DNA of 64,000 nucleotides from Collimonas fungivorans Ter331 (lineage in GTDB: Bacteria > Pseudomonadota > Gammaproteobacteria > Burkholderiales > Burkholderiaceae_D). The translations under genes and the position numbers were made by a program. Shown piece after piece: positions 9,641-19,043 of the stretch (position 1 is the first letter of the stretch; each line of letters opens with the position of its first letter). The stretch is taken from positions 3,616,542 to 3,680,541 of the forward strand of contig NC_015856.1 of the NCBI RefSeq assembly GCF_000221045.1, in the 5' to 3' direction. The notes under the pieces were generated by a model, which did no database searches, was not told the origin of the DNA, and was given only the letters and a program-made list of their open reading frames with translations.

Positions 9641-10843
9641 TCAGGCGGCTTTCTTCAATAAATGATGCGGATCGATGACGAATTTCTTCGGCGCGCCGGC
9701 ATCGAACTGCTGGTACCCGGCCGGCGCCTGGTCCAGGGTGATCACTTCGACACCGACAATGTCTGCAATCTTGATGCGGTCCCACAGGATCGCCTGCATC
9801 AGCTGCCGGTTGTATTTCATCACCGGCGTCTGCCCGGTATGGAAGCTGTGCGACTTGGCCCAGCCCAGCCCGAGGCGGATGCTCAGGCTGCCGCGCTTGG
9901 CGGCGCTGTCGACGGCGCCCGGATCATCGGTCACGTACAAACCCGGAATGCCGATCTTGCCGGCGACCCGGGTCACCTCCATCAGCGAATTGAGCACGGT
10001 TGCCGGCGCTTCCGACTGCGCACCCGCATGGCCATGGCCGCGCGCTTCGAAACCGACGCAGTCAATCGCGCAATCGACTTCCGGCACGCCCAGGATCTGC
10101 GTGATCTGGTCGCTCAGCGAAGCATCGAGGGACAGGTCCACGGTTTCGAAACCGACGCTGCGCGCATGCACCAGGCGCAACGGATTAACGTCGCCGACAA
10201 TCACCACCGCCGCTCCCAGCAAGCGCGCCGAAGCCGCCGCAGCCAGCCCGACCGGACCGGCGCCGGCGACATACACGGTGGCGCCGGGGCCGACGCCGGC
10301 CGTCACCGCGCCGTGGTAACCGGTAGGCAGGATATCCGACAGGCAGGTCAGGTCGCGGATCTTGGCCATCGCCTGCTCTTTGTCGGGAAAACGCAGCAGG
10401 TTGAAGTCGGCGTAAGGCACCATCACGTATTCGGCCTGGCCGCCGATCCAGCCACCCATGTCGACGTAACCGTAAGCGCCGCCGGCGCGCGCCGGATTGA
10501 CGGTTTCGCAGACGCCGGTATGCTGTTCCTTGCAGGTGCGGCAGCGGCCGCAGGCGACATTGAACGGCACCGAAACCAGGTCGCCCTTCCTGATGGTTTC
10601 GACATCGGAGCCGACTTCTATCACCTCGCCGGTAATTTCATGGCCCAGCACCAGCCCGGCCTGGGCGGTGGTGCGGCCGCGCACCATGTGCTGGTCGGAA
10701 CCGCAGATATTGGTGGACACCACTTTCAGGATCACGCCATGCTCGATTTTCTTGCCCTGCGGATTATCCAGCTTGGGAAATGGAATCGACTGTATTTCAA
10801 CCTTGCCCTGCTCGATATAAACCACGCCACGATTTTCTGACAT
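9641..10843 (-). CDS. fdhA: Formaldehyde dehydrogenase, glutathione-independent
   Basis: 400 residues, the length of the Pseudomonas putida zinc enzyme. It has the catalytic zinc region NICGSDQHMVRGR, a structural-zinc cluster CGRCRTCKEQHTGVC and the NAD-binding GAGPVGLAAAA. The start at 10843 (MSENRGVVY) is preceded by AAGGAGACACA; a longer frame upstream is unlikely. It oxidises free formaldehyde to formate with NAD+. Formaldehyde is released by the Rieske demethylase and by sarcosine/dimethylglycine oxidation encoded in this window, so this is the detoxification step. It lies 62 nt downstream of choX and may be cotranscribed with it. Confidence 0.95.
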   Translation of the reverse strand: MSENRGVVYIEQGKVEIQSIPFPKLDNPQGKKIEHGVILKVVSTNICGSDQHMVRGRTTAQAGLVLGHEITGEVIEVGSDVETIRKGDLVSVPFNVACGRCRTCKEQHTGVCETVNPARAGGAYGYVDMGGWIGGQAEYVMVPYADFNLLRFPDKEQAMAKIRDLTCLSDILPTGYHGAVTAGVGPGATVYVAGAGPVGLAAAASARLLGAAVVIVGDVNPLRLVHARSVGFETVDLSLDASLSDQITQILGVPEVDCAIDCVGFEARGHGHAGAQSEAPATVLNSLMEVTRVAGKIGIPGLYVTDDPGAVDSAAKRGSLSIRLGLGWAKSHSFHTGQTPVMKYNRQLMQAILWDRIKIADIVGVEVITLDQAPAGYQQFDAGAPKKFVIDPHHLLKKAA

Positions 10844-10905
10844 TGTGTCTCCTTCTGTTGTCATGAGGATTGAAGCCGCTATTGAAACCACTAAGCGTTA
10901 CCGCA

Positions 10906-11850
10906 TCAAATGCCCAGCGAAGCCTTGACTGCAGGCAGGCCATCCTTGCCGTCGAAGGTCTTGACTCCGGCCAGCAGCTTCTCCAGGACGTCCGGATTCT
11001 TTTTCAGCCACTCCTTGGCCGCGGTCTTGGGATCGGATTTGTCCATGATGCGCCCCATCAGCTGGTTTTCGATGCCGGTGGAAAACTGCAGGTTGCCGGC
11101 CAGCTTGTCGGCGTTCGGGCAGCGCGTCGCATAGTCGGTGGCCGCCACGGTATAGACCTTGGCCTCGCCGTAATTGGGACCGAACACATCGTCGCCGCCG
11201 CTCAGGTAGCTGATTTTCTGCTGCACATTCATCGGGTGCGGTTCCCAGCCCAGGATCACTATCCATTTCTTTTGCTTGATCGCCCGCCCCAGCTCGATCA
11301 GCATGCCGGCCTCGCTCGACTCCACCATCTTGAAATTCTTCAGGTTGAACTGGTTCTTGCTGATCATGCCCTGGATCAGGGCGTTGCCGTCGTTGCCGGG
11401 TTCGATGCCGTAGATCTTTCCGTCCAGCTCCTTCGAAAATTTGGCGATGTCGGCAAAAGTCTTGAGGCCGGCATCGTAGGCGTAGGTCGGCACCGCCAGC
11501 GTGTATTTGGCGCCGGTCAGGTTCGGCGTGGCCAGCACCTTGAGCGATTTTTCCTTGACGAAGGGAGCAATGATGGGGTCCATGGTCGGCGCCCAGTAAC
11601 CAAGGAACAAGTCGATCTGCTTGTTCTTGACGCCGGCAAAGGTGATCGGCACCGAGGCGATGGTCTTGGTGGTGTGATAGCCCAGGCCCTCGTACACGGC
11701 GGAAGCCAGGCCGGTGGTGGCGGCGATGTCGGTCCAGCCGACATCGGCGAAACGCACGGTCTGGCACGATTTGGGTTCCTGCGCCTGCACCGGCGCCAGC
11801 AGGCTGCACGCCACGCCGACGCCGGCGACCATCAAGCTGAATGATTTCAT
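10906..11850 (-). CDS. choX: Choline/glycine betaine ABC transporter substrate-binding protein
   Basis: 314 residues with a Sec signal peptide (MKSFSLMVAGVGVACSLLAPVQAQ). OpuAC-type periplasmic binding protein: CQTVRFADVGWTDIAATTGLAS near the N-terminus, LGYWAPTMDPII, and WEPHPMN, the aromatic residues expected to box the quaternary ammonium group. The start at 11850 is chosen for the GGAGAAAAAAG in front and the signal peptide. It is separated from choV-choW by the AraC regulator gene. Choline is the best guess because of its similarity to ChoX; betaine cannot be excluded. Confidence 0.9.
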   Translation of the reverse strand: MKSFSLMVAGVGVACSLLAPVQAQEPKSCQTVRFADVGWTDIAATTGLASAVYEGLGYHTTKTIASVPITFAGVKNKQIDLFLGYWAPTMDPIIAPFVKEKSLKVLATPNLTGAKYTLAVPTYAYDAGLKTFADIAKFSKELDGKIYGIEPGNDGNALIQGMISKNQFNLKNFKMVESSEAGMLIELGRAIKQKKWIVILGWEPHPMNVQQKISYLSGGDDVFGPNYGEAKVYTVAATDYATRCPNADKLAGNLQFSTGIENQLMGRIMDKSDPKTAAKEWLKKNPDVLEKLLAGVKTFDGKDGLPAVKASLGI

Positions 11851-12012
11851 TGCTTTTTTCTCCTGAAACAAAGACGAAAGTCCGATGCAGGCACCGGTAC
11901 AAGTTGAATGGAAAGGGCATGCACGCCGACGCAACGAAAATAAACCATGCGTGCCGGTACAGGTAAGAAATTACATCGCATCCGCACCTGGCTTTAGACC
12001 GATTGCGACATG

Positions 12013-13116
12013 CTATTGCCTGCCAGCGTCAAGCAGCTCATCCACCGCCAGCGGCAAGCCCGGTAAAGACGGCAGTTCATCCACCGCCGACAGGTAGGGA
12101 TGGCGCAGGTGCCGTTCGCTGCTGGGGGAACGGCCGAACTGGTTGCGGTAGGCCTTGCTGAAATGGCAGGATGACTGGAAACCGCAAGCCACCGTCACGC
12201 TCATGATCGACATGGTGGTCTGCAGCAGCAGCTCGCGCGCCCGGCGCAGGCGCAGCTGCAGGTAATAATGGGTGGGCGTGACATCCAGGTAGTACTTGAA
12301 CATGCGCTGCAGCTGGCGTTGCGACAAGCCTACCAGCCTGGCGATTTCTTCGAAGGAAAGGGTTTCTTCGATATGGGTTTCCATCAGCCTGGCGACTTCG
12401 ATCAGTTCCTTGCGGCTGAAGCCGAGCCGGGCCGCAATCGGGATGTGCTGCTGATAAGCGCCGTCGCGTATGCGTTCCAGGATGAACTGCTCGGAAATCT
12501 CGGCCGCCAGCGTCTTGCCGTAGCGGTTCGCGGTCAGGTTCAGCATCAGGTCGATAGGCGCCGTGCCGCCGGAACAGGTGAGGCGGTCGCGGTCCACCGC
12601 AAACAGACCCTCGGTAAACAATACGCGCGGGAATTCCTCGCGCAATGCGGAAATGTTTTCCCAATGGATGGCGCACTGGTAACCGTTCATCAGGCCGGCT
12701 TTGACCAGCGCGTAACTGCCGGTGCAGATGCCGCCCAGCTTGACGTTGCGCCTTGCCAGCTGGGTCAGCATGGCGTTCAGTTTTTCGTTGACCGCTTCAT
12801 GGATCTTGACGCCGCCGCAGACAAACAGGATATCCGGCGTGCCGGCCTGCTCCAGGGTCAGCGTCGGCGTAATCGGCAAGCCGTTGCTGGCCAGCGCCGG
12901 GGCGCCGTCGACGCTGATCACCGACCAACGGTACAAGGTCTGGCGGCTGATGTAATTAGCCATGCGCAAGACTTCGATCGCACTGGCGAACGCGATCATC
13001 GAAAAATTCGGCAAAGTCAGGAAACCAAAATGCACCACCGGCGCAGGCGCGGCGGTTTGCGGCAGCATCGGCGCTGGTTGCGGCCCTGGTTTCGAAGCGG
13101 CTTGGTACGAAGACAT
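12013..13116 (-). CDS. GlxA/GbdR-type AraC-family transcriptional regulator (first paralog)
   Basis: 367 residues: an N-terminal DJ-1/PfpI-like ligand domain (FLTLPNFSMIAFASAIEVLRMANY at the start, GGICTGSYALVKAGL in the middle) and a C-terminal AraC double helix-turn-helix (LSFEEIARLVGLSQRQLQRMF; MSVTVACGFQSSCHFSKAYR). GGAGG lies just upstream of the ATG. Members of this group sense betaine, dimethylglycine, sarcosine or carnitine. The gene lies inside the choVW-choX transporter cluster on the same strand, so it probably controls uptake. It is clearly paralogous to the regulator at 37010-38023; which of the two is the GbdR orthologue cannot be settled here. Confidence 0.88.
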   Translation of the reverse strand: MSSYQAASKPGPQPAPMLPQTAAPAPVVHFGFLTLPNFSMIAFASAIEVLRMANYISRQTLYRWSVISVDGAPALASNGLPITPTLTLEQAGTPDILFVCGGVKIHEAVNEKLNAMLTQLARRNVKLGGICTGSYALVKAGLMNGYQCAIHWENISALREEFPRVLFTEGLFAVDRDRLTCSGGTAPIDLMLNLTANRYGKTLAAEISEQFILERIRDGAYQQHIPIAARLGFSRKELIEVARLMETHIEETLSFEEIARLVGLSQRQLQRMFKYYLDVTPTHYYLQLRLRRARELLLQTTMSIMSVTVACGFQSSCHFSKAYRNQFGRSPSSERHLRHPYLSAVDELPSLPGLPLAVDELLDAGRQ

Positions 13117-13199
13117 CCTGCCTCCATCTATGGCTACCGGCGCTGGACCTCCAGCGCGCGGATCACGTTGCTGCTAATTTGTTGCCTGCACCCCTGTCC

Positions 13200-14096
13200 T
13201 TAGCCGGTGGCCAGCGCAGGGCTCTTGCGAAACCATTTGCGCAGCCGGAAAAAGCGCTGCACCTTGCCGGCTTCCGGCGTGCGGCCGAAACTTTCGGTGA
13301 TGCGGTCGAGGATGATCGCCAGCAGCACCACGCTCAGGCCGCTCTCGAAACCCAGCCCGATGTCGAGCCGCTGGATGCTGGCCAGCACATCGTTGCCGAG
13401 GCCGCCGGCGCCCACCATGGAAGCAATGATCACCATCGACAGCGCCATCATGATGGTCTGGTTGATGCCGGCCATGATCGACGGCAAGGCGTTCGGGAAC
13501 TGCACCTTGTACAGCAGCTGCCAGCCGGTGCAGCCGAAAGCCTGCCCTGCCTCGACGATCTCGTTGTTGACCTGGCGGATGCCGAGCGCGGTCAGGCGCA
13601 CCGCCGGCGGCATCGCAAAGATCACGGTGGACAGGATGCCCGGCACCCGGCCCAGGCCGAACATCATGGCGGCCGGGATCAGGTAGACGAAGGCCGGCAT
13701 GGTCTGCATCAAGTCCAGGATAGGCCGCACCACCATCGCTACCCGCTTGCTCTTGGCAGCCCAGACGCCGACCGGGATGCCCAGCGCCAGGCTGATCAGG
13801 GTGGAAGAAATGGTCAGCCCGAGGGTGACGATGGTCTGGTCCCAGAAACCGGTGTTGTAGATCACGAAAAAAGACACCACGGTAAACAGCGCGAACTTGA
13901 AGCCGACGCGCCAGATGCCCAGCACGATGAAAAATCCCATCAGCAGCCACAAAGGCAGCACTTGCAAACCGTGTTCTATGAATTCGGCAAACCAGCTGAT
14001 GGCGTTGCCGAAGCTGTCGAAACTGTTGCCGTGCTTATCGAGTATGTAGTGGACGAACTGGTCGACCCAGCGCCCCAGGGGAAGGTGTTCAGACAT
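13200..14096 (-). CDS. choW: Choline ABC transporter permease
   Basis: 298-residue inner-membrane permease of the ProW/OpuAB type, with several hydrophobic segments starting near residue 50 and the EAA-like cytoplasmic loop EAGQAFGCTGWQLLYKVQFPNALPSIMAGINQ. It overlaps the choV stop by 8 nt and has GAGG before its ATG, indicating coupled translation of permease and ATPase. The next gene downstream is the AraC regulator, then choX. Confidence 0.93.
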   Translation of the reverse strand: MSEHLPLGRWVDQFVHYILDKHGNSFDSFGNAISWFAEFIEHGLQVLPLWLLMGFFIVLGIWRVGFKFALFTVVSFFVIYNTGFWDQTIVTLGLTISSTLISLALGIPVGVWAAKSKRVAMVVRPILDLMQTMPAFVYLIPAAMMFGLGRVPGILSTVIFAMPPAVRLTALGIRQVNNEIVEAGQAFGCTGWQLLYKVQFPNALPSIMAGINQTIMMALSMVIIASMVGAGGLGNDVLASIQRLDIGLGFESGLSVVLLAIILDRITESFGRTPEAGKVQRFFRLRKWFRKSPALATG

Positions 14097-15279
14097 GCGA
14101 ACCTCGGGATTTTGATAAAGCTTGGAGCACCATGGACTGGCTGATCGCGCCGCAGTAGCAGCCGTCGCCGTCCACTACCGGCAATGGGCTGCGGCTGCTG
14201 ATCAGCCGGTCCATCACGTCTTCCAGGTTGCTGCGGTGATGGATCGCTTCGATCCGGTCCAGTCCGCCCGGCTGCAGGTTGCCGCTAGCGTCGGCATGGC
14301 GCCGGGTGGCGACGATGCCCTGCACCTTGCGCGCGGCATCCACCACGAAGGCATAGTCGGAGCGGCTGCTGCGGTACAGGTCGCCGTTGGCGTGGACCTC
14401 GCCGGCGGAGGCCACCAGCGGCACTGCATCGGTCTGCATCAGGTCGCCGGCGGTCAGGTAACGGTTGGTGTCGACGCCGTCGAAAAAGGCCCGCACATAT
14501 TCTTCGGCGGGATGGTCGATGATTTCCTGGGCGGTGCCGACCTGCACCAGGCGGCCGCCCTCCATGATGGCGATGCGGCTGCCGATGCGCAGCGCTTCTT
14601 CCAGGTCGTGCGAGACGAAAATGATGGTGCGCTGTTGTTCCTTTTGCAAATCCAGCAGCACATCCTGCATTTCCTTGCGTTTGAGCGGATCGAGCGCGGA
14701 GAAGGCTTCGTCCATGATCATCAGCGACGGGTTCACCGCCAGCGCGCGCGCCAGGCCGACCCGCTGCTGCATGCCGCCCGACAGTTCGCACGGCAGCTTG
14801 TTGGCGAACGGCGCCAGGCCGACCTGTTCCAACACCGTCATGGTGCGGCGCTCGCGCTCCTTTTTGCCGATGCCTGCTACTTCCAGGCCGAACGAGGCAT
14901 TCGACAGCACCGTGCGGTGCGGCATCAGCGCAAACGACTGGAACACCATGCTCATGTCGCGCCGGCGCAGCTTGATCAGTTGCGAATTCGTCATCTGCGC
15001 CACGTTCTGGCCATCCACCAGGACATTGCCGGCGCTGGGATCGACCAAGCGGTTGATCAGGCGGATCAGGGTCGACTTGCCGGAACCGGACAAGCCCATC
15101 AGCACGAATATCTCGCCTTCCTGCACCTCGAACGACACGTTCTGCACACCGACCACCTGCCCGGTCTCGGCGAATATCTGGTCCTTCGACTGCCCTCTTT
15201 CCAGCATGCTCAAGGCCAACTGCGGATTATTGCCGAAGACCTTGTACAAACGGTCAACTACTACTTTTGCAGACTTCAT
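14089..15279 (-). CDS. choV: Choline/betaine ABC transporter ATP-binding protein
   Basis: 396 residues of the ProV/OpuAA type. Walker A GLSGSGKST at about 62-70, signature LSGGMQQR, Walker B LMIMDEAFSALD, then a C-terminal region after residue 260 consistent with paired CBS domains (ISSRSPLPVVDGDG near the end). In OpuA-type systems the CBS pair gates transport with ionic strength; whether that is kept here is unknown. First gene of the transporter cluster, with AGGAG before the ATG and a 565-nt upstream region. Confidence 0.94.
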   Translation of the reverse strand: MKSAKVVVDRLYKVFGNNPQLALSMLERGQSKDQIFAETGQVVGVQNVSFEVQEGEIFVLMGLSGSGKSTLIRLINRLVDPSAGNVLVDGQNVAQMTNSQLIKLRRRDMSMVFQSFALMPHRTVLSNASFGLEVAGIGKKERERRTMTVLEQVGLAPFANKLPCELSGGMQQRVGLARALAVNPSLMIMDEAFSALDPLKRKEMQDVLLDLQKEQQRTIIFVSHDLEEALRIGSRIAIMEGGRLVQVGTAQEIIDHPAEEYVRAFFDGVDTNRYLTAGDLMQTDAVPLVASAGEVHANGDLYRSSRSDYAFVVDAARKVQGIVATRRHADASGNLQPGGLDRIEAIHHRSNLEDVMDRLISSRSPLPVVDGDGCYCGAISQSMVLQALSKSRGSHV

Positions 15280-15844
15280 TACCGGTCTCCTGATTGTGCA
15301 TTCGACGCTATTGCGGTTTGGATCATTCCTTACTGCAACATATCGCTAGCGTGCGGGTCTCGCCATGCTTGCCCGCTTGTCTCAAATCCACTGCTGCAGA
15401 GTGTATGTGCAGCACTGCGTGGAAGACAAGCGGCAAAGACAGGTCCGGCGCCCTCACGACGGCGGGAAATTCATGAGAAAAATTCGTCTTACGTTAGTGG
15501 AACTCGGTGAAATGAGTTCCTACATAGTCGCGACAATGGTTTTTTGCCGGATGACGATTTACGACAAGCACTTAATCAAAAACGACGAAGCACTTGTCGT
15601 GCCATGACTAGCCACGGTTTACAGATTTTTCCTATGTCGCAATTCCATCATTTTTAGTCGCAATTGCAGGGAGTTAGGTTTTCCCGCCGGGACAATAATT
15701 ATCTGCAGGTATCGAAGCGAGCAACCAGGCCGGCCTTGTTTCCCGTTTGCAGCAATCGCTTGCTATCACGATATCGCGCAGGCGCAATCGACAAAACAAG
15801 CGATTGATATCAAAATGGAAATACATCAAAGGGGAGTTGTCAGC
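15280..15844. other. Divergent intergenic region choV / torF-like porin
   Basis: 565 nt with no convincing gene. It has repeated CGACAA/TTGTCG elements: ACGACAAG near 15563 pairs with CTTGTCGT near 15595, and TCGCGACA, TGTCGCAATT and AGTCGCAATT occur nearby. They may be operator half-sites for the choV promoter, since similar GACA/TGTC elements lie upstream of sdaA. No full copy of the sdaA/glyA motif was found here. Confidence 0.4.
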
Positions 15845-16717
15845 ATGCTTCAGAAATTCAGCAAGGCCAGAAAAATCGGCGGTTATCCGTGGCTCGCCGC
15901 GGCCCTCGCATTCAGTTTCCAGTTGCCGGCGCTGGCCCAGACCGCGGACAGCATCACCGCCAAGGATGCCGCGGCGGCGGCACCAGCCGCGGCGCCTGCA
16001 TCGCCGTTCACCGCCAACGTCACCATCGCCTCGCAATACGTGTCGCGCGGCTTCCGCCAGACCTGGGGCAAACCCGCGATCCAGGGCGGCGTCGATTATG
16101 CGCATCCGAGCGGCTTGTTTGCCGGCACCTGGATGTCCAGCGTCAGCGATCATTTCATCGAAGGCGGTTCGGTCGAATGGGATCTGTACGGCGGGTACAC
16201 CGGCACGGCTGGCGATTTCACCTACACCGGGCAGATCTATTACTACCTTTACCCTGGCGCAGAGGCATCGTTCGCAAAAACCAAATACAACTACGGCGAA
16301 GCGGTCGCCTCGCTCACCTACAAATGGTTCAACGTCAAATACTGGCTGACTTATACGCCTGACTATTTCGGCTATAACAGCGCGACGCTGGGCATAGGCA
16401 GCGGCCAGCACAGCCGCGGCTCGGGCTACCTGGACCTGAACGGCACGTTCGACCTCGGCAGCGGCTACAGTTTGCTGCTGCACTATGGCAACGAGCGGGT
16501 GAGGAATTTCTCCGCCTACAGTTTCCAGGACGCCAAAGTCGCCGTGTCCAAGGCATTTGACGGCGGCTGGACCCTCGCCGGCGCGGTGACCAAAGGCTGG
16601 GGCAAGAACGGCGTCTACGACCGTTACACTACCGGCGTACTCAATTCGGCAGGCCAGGCCGAAGTATCCAATCCGCTCACCACCACACTGGTGCTGTCCC
16701 TGACCAAGACCTTCTGA
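15845..16717 (+). CDS. TorF-family putative porin / exported outer-membrane protein
   Basis: 290 residues; start at 15845 (MLQKFSKARK) with GGGGAG upstream. A signal peptide ends near LPALAQ, followed by an Ala/Pro-rich linker and a beta-rich body beginning FTANVTIASQYVSRGFRQTW, the hallmark of the TIGR02001/Gcw_chp family. It ends in aromatic TKTF, as beta-barrel proteins do. It probably sits in the outer membrane; substrate unknown. It is divergent from the choline transporter but nothing in the sequence ties it to choline. Confidence 0.8.
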   Translation: MLQKFSKARKIGGYPWLAAALAFSFQLPALAQTADSITAKDAAAAAPAAAPASPFTANVTIASQYVSRGFRQTWGKPAIQGGVDYAHPSGLFAGTWMSSVSDHFIEGGSVEWDLYGGYTGTAGDFTYTGQIYYYLYPGAEASFAKTKYNYGEAVASLTYKWFNVKYWLTYTPDYFGYNSATLGIGSGQHSRGSGYLDLNGTFDLGSGYSLLLHYGNERVRNFSAYSFQDAKVAVSKAFDGGWTLAGAVTKGWGKNGVYDRYTTGVLNSAGQAEVSNPLTTTLVLSLTKTF

Positions 16718-16731
16718 GCCTTCTCCCCCTG

Positions 16732-16774
16732 ACGCATCGCTACTGCGAACCATCCCACCGCCCGATGCGTTTTT
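16732..16774 (+). terminator. Putative terminator after the porin gene
   Basis: ACGCATCG (16732-16739) pairs with CGATGCGT (16763-16770), followed by TTTT. The loop is long (23 nt), so moderate support. Confidence 0.5.
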
Positions 16775-16831
16775 GCCGAAGTCTTCTGTCCGCAGAATGG
16801 CTTCGGCTCTTTTCACATCCATTTCCGGCTT

Positions 16832-16865
16832 CTTAAGATTGGCTTAAACCAGCCCATGTTAGGAT
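16832..16865 (+). promoter_or_regulatory. PmrA/QseB-box-like direct repeat and -10 before the response regulator
   Basis: CTTAAG (16832-16837), 5 nt, CTTAAA (16843-16848), then 11 nt to TAGGAT (16860-16865). The two hexamers are one helical turn apart, as in boxes bound by PmrA-like OmpR regulators; autoregulation is inferred. Confidence 0.65.
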
Positions 16866-16872
16866 TCTGCCT

Positions 16873-17538
16873 ATGCGCATCCTCCTTGTAGAAGACGACC
16901 CATCGCTCGGCGCCACTGTGCAATCCTGGCTCCAGCTTGACGGTTACGCGGTGGATTGGGTGCAACGCGGCGACTCGGCCGCCACCGCGCTGCAAACCCA
17001 TGGCTACGACTGCGTGCTGCTGGACCGCGGCTTGCCCGGAACCACTGGCGACCGGTTGCTGGCCCGCTTGCGTAGCGGCAAAGACCTGGTGCCGGTGCTC
17101 ATCATCACTGCCCGCGACACCCTGGCCGACCGTATCGAAGGCCTCGACCTGGGAGCCGACGATTACCTGGTCAAGCCGTTCGACCTCGAAGAAATGTCGG
17201 CGCGCATCCGCGCCGCGGTGCGGCGCCACGCCTCACAGGCAGACAACATCCTGAAGCATGGCGAGATCGCGCTCGACCTTGCCAGCAAGCGTGTGACCCT
17301 GGCCGGCGAACCGGTGCTGCTGACCGCACGCGAACTGGCGGTGCTGCATGCCTTGATGTTGCGCCGCCAGCATATCGTCAAGCGCGCGCAAATCGAAGAA
17401 GCCCTGTATGGCTGGGGCGACGAGGTGGAAAGCAACGCCATCGAAGTGCATATCCATCACCTGCGGAAAAAACTCGGCGCCGGATCCATCGTGACCGTGC
17501 GCGGCCTCGGTTATCGTTTAAAAGAAGAGCATGGCTGA
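16873..17538 (+). CDS. qseB: OmpR-family response regulator (QseB/PmrA type)
   Basis: 221 residues: receiver domain with acidic pocket (VEDDP near 7-11), phospho-acceptor Asp in CVLLDRGLPG near 51, and KPF at the switch; then a winged-helix DNA-binding domain (HILVK-like start, IEVHIHHLRKKLGAGSIVTVRGLGYRL). The stop overlaps the histidine kinase start by 8 nt. The closely linked ygiW gene matches the qseBC-ygiW arrangement in enterobacteria, but PmrA-type function is equally plausible from the box sequences. Confidence 0.88.
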   Translation: MRILLVEDDPSLGATVQSWLQLDGYAVDWVQRGDSAATALQTHGYDCVLLDRGLPGTTGDRLLARLRSGKDLVPVLIITARDTLADRIEGLDLGADDYLVKPFDLEEMSARIRAAVRRHASQADNILKHGEIALDLASKRVTLAGEPVLLTARELAVLHALMLRRQHIVKRAQIEEALYGWGDEVESNAIEVHIHHLRKKLGAGSIVTVRGLGYRLKEEHG

Positions 17539-18907
17539 CACGCCCTTGAAACAATCCGGCGACAAGCCGCGCTCTTATTCGCTGCGCCTGCGCCTGTTAT
17601 GGACAATTGTCGGCACCAGCACCCTGCTGTGGCTGGCCAGCCTGACCATCATGGTGTTCATCGCCTGGAACGAAACCAACGATGTGTTTGACGACGCGCT
17701 CAAGGAATCCAGCAACCTGATCATGGCGGCCACCACCGATTTCAACGAGCGTGGCTTGCTGAATCAATCCGAAGCCGCCGCCGGAGAACCGCGCAAGGTC
17801 GACATCCAGTATCAGATCGTGATTGACGGCAGGGTCATCCAGCGCACCGCCAAAGCGCCGGCCACACCCTTCGTTGCCGGCTTCGAACAACGCAAGGGTT
17901 TCAAGAACATCAATATCGACGGCAAGCGCTGGCGCATCTTCGTGCTGCGCAGCAAAGATGCGCGTTTTGAAGTCCAGGTCGGGCAGAAATTCAAGAAGCG
18001 CCTGGACATCCTTGAGGAACTGGCCGACAGCCTGGCGCTGCCGGTATTACTGCTGCTGGCGGTGCTGGCGGCCCTCAGCTGGTACTGTGTCAGCCGGGTC
18101 ATGCGGCCGATCAATAATGCCGCCTATGCGCTAAGCACAAAATCGCGGGACGACCTGACGCCGGTATCGCTGGACGGACAGCCGAGCGAACTGCGGCCCA
18201 TCGTCAGCGCGCTTAACGGTCTGCTATTGCGCCTGGCAAGCGCGCTGCAAGCTGAACGCCGGTTTACCGCCGATGCGGCGCACGAACTGCGGACGCCGCT
18301 GGCGGCCTTGCGCATGCGTGTGCAGCTGCTGCAGCGGCAGCACAGCGAGCTGTCCGCACCGTTCCAGAAACTGCGCGACGACATCGACCGCAGCACTGCC
18401 CTGGTCGAGAACCTGCTGGCCTTGGCGCGCCTGGATCCGCTCAGCCCGAACAAGCTGGAGCGGCAAGCTGTGGCACTGCAGCCCTTCCTGCAGGAATTGC
18501 TGCGAACGCATGCAGCCATGGCCGAGCAGCGCGGCATCGGTTTGCACATCGATGCCCGGCTTGACCATATCCAGATGAATCCCGACATGATGCAGATTGC
18601 CTTGCGCAACCTGCTCGACAACGCCTTGCGCTATTGCCCGCCGCACAGCACGGTCAAGATTACCTGCTGCAGCATATCCGGCCGGCAGCGCATTGCGGTT
18701 TGCGATGACGGCCCGGGAGTCGCTGCGCAGCAACGCAACAGGCTGAGCGAGCGCTTCTTTCGCGTATTGGGCAGCGGAGAGCAAGGCAGCGGACTGGGCT
18801 TGTCGATTGTCCGCCGCATCGCCGAGCTGCACGGCGCCAGCTTATCCTTCGGCAGCGGCCTGGAGGGGCGCGGTCTCTGTGTATTCCTGGATTTTCCTGC
18901 CGAATGA
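17531..18907 (+). CDS. qseC: Sensor histidine kinase (QseC/PmrB type)
   Basis: 458 residues. One membrane segment near 20-45 (WTIVGTSTLLWLASLTIMVF), a periplasmic sensor of about 120 residues, a second membrane segment near 168-186, then the H-box FTADAAHELRTPLAALR and a C-terminal ATPase with N-box NLLDNALRY and GxG boxes (DDGPGV, GSGLGLSIV). Autophosphorylates and passes phosphate to the regulator it overlaps. The signal is not readable from sequence. Confidence 0.9.
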   Translation: MADTPLKQSGDKPRSYSLRLRLLWTIVGTSTLLWLASLTIMVFIAWNETNDVFDDALKESSNLIMAATTDFNERGLLNQSEAAAGEPRKVDIQYQIVIDGRVIQRTAKAPATPFVAGFEQRKGFKNINIDGKRWRIFVLRSKDARFEVQVGQKFKKRLDILEELADSLALPVLLLLAVLAALSWYCVSRVMRPINNAAYALSTKSRDDLTPVSLDGQPSELRPIVSALNGLLLRLASALQAERRFTADAAHELRTPLAALRMRVQLLQRQHSELSAPFQKLRDDIDRSTALVENLLALARLDPLSPNKLERQAVALQPFLQELLRTHAAMAEQRGIGLHIDARLDHIQMNPDMMQIALRNLLDNALRYCPPHSTVKITCCSISGRQRIAVCDDGPGVAAQQRNRLSERFFRVLGSGEQGSGLGLSIVRRIAELHGASLSFGSGLEGRGLCVFLDFPAE

Positions 18908-18942
18908 CCCATGCAGTCCAGGCGGCCGGTTTTTTTGTGGTC

Positions 18943-18975
18943 CTTAAGATAACGTTAAGCTTGGCCGCGTCTAAT
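18943..18975 (+). promoter_or_regulatory. PmrA/QseB-box-like repeat and -10 before ygiW
   Basis: CTTAAG (18943-18948), 5 nt, GTTAAG (18954-18959), then 10 nt to TCTAAT (18970-18975), five of six matches to the -10 consensus. Same geometry as the box before the regulator gene. Confidence 0.65.
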
Positions 18976-19043
18976 GACGGTCAAGGTCGCGCACCAGCGA
19001 ACCGAACCGATCTTAAAACGCAGCTCATCGAAAAGGAAACACC

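Noticed and set aside
13117-13199. Possible tRNA or small RNA between choW and the AraC gene
   Set aside because: Only 83 nt, no cloverleaf and no terminator; just an intergenic spacer.
15294-15320. Third copy of the sdaA/glyA promoter motif at choV
   Set aside because: An AATAG complement is present but the GTCAG and GGACAAAATG elements are missing and it lies too close to the choV start.
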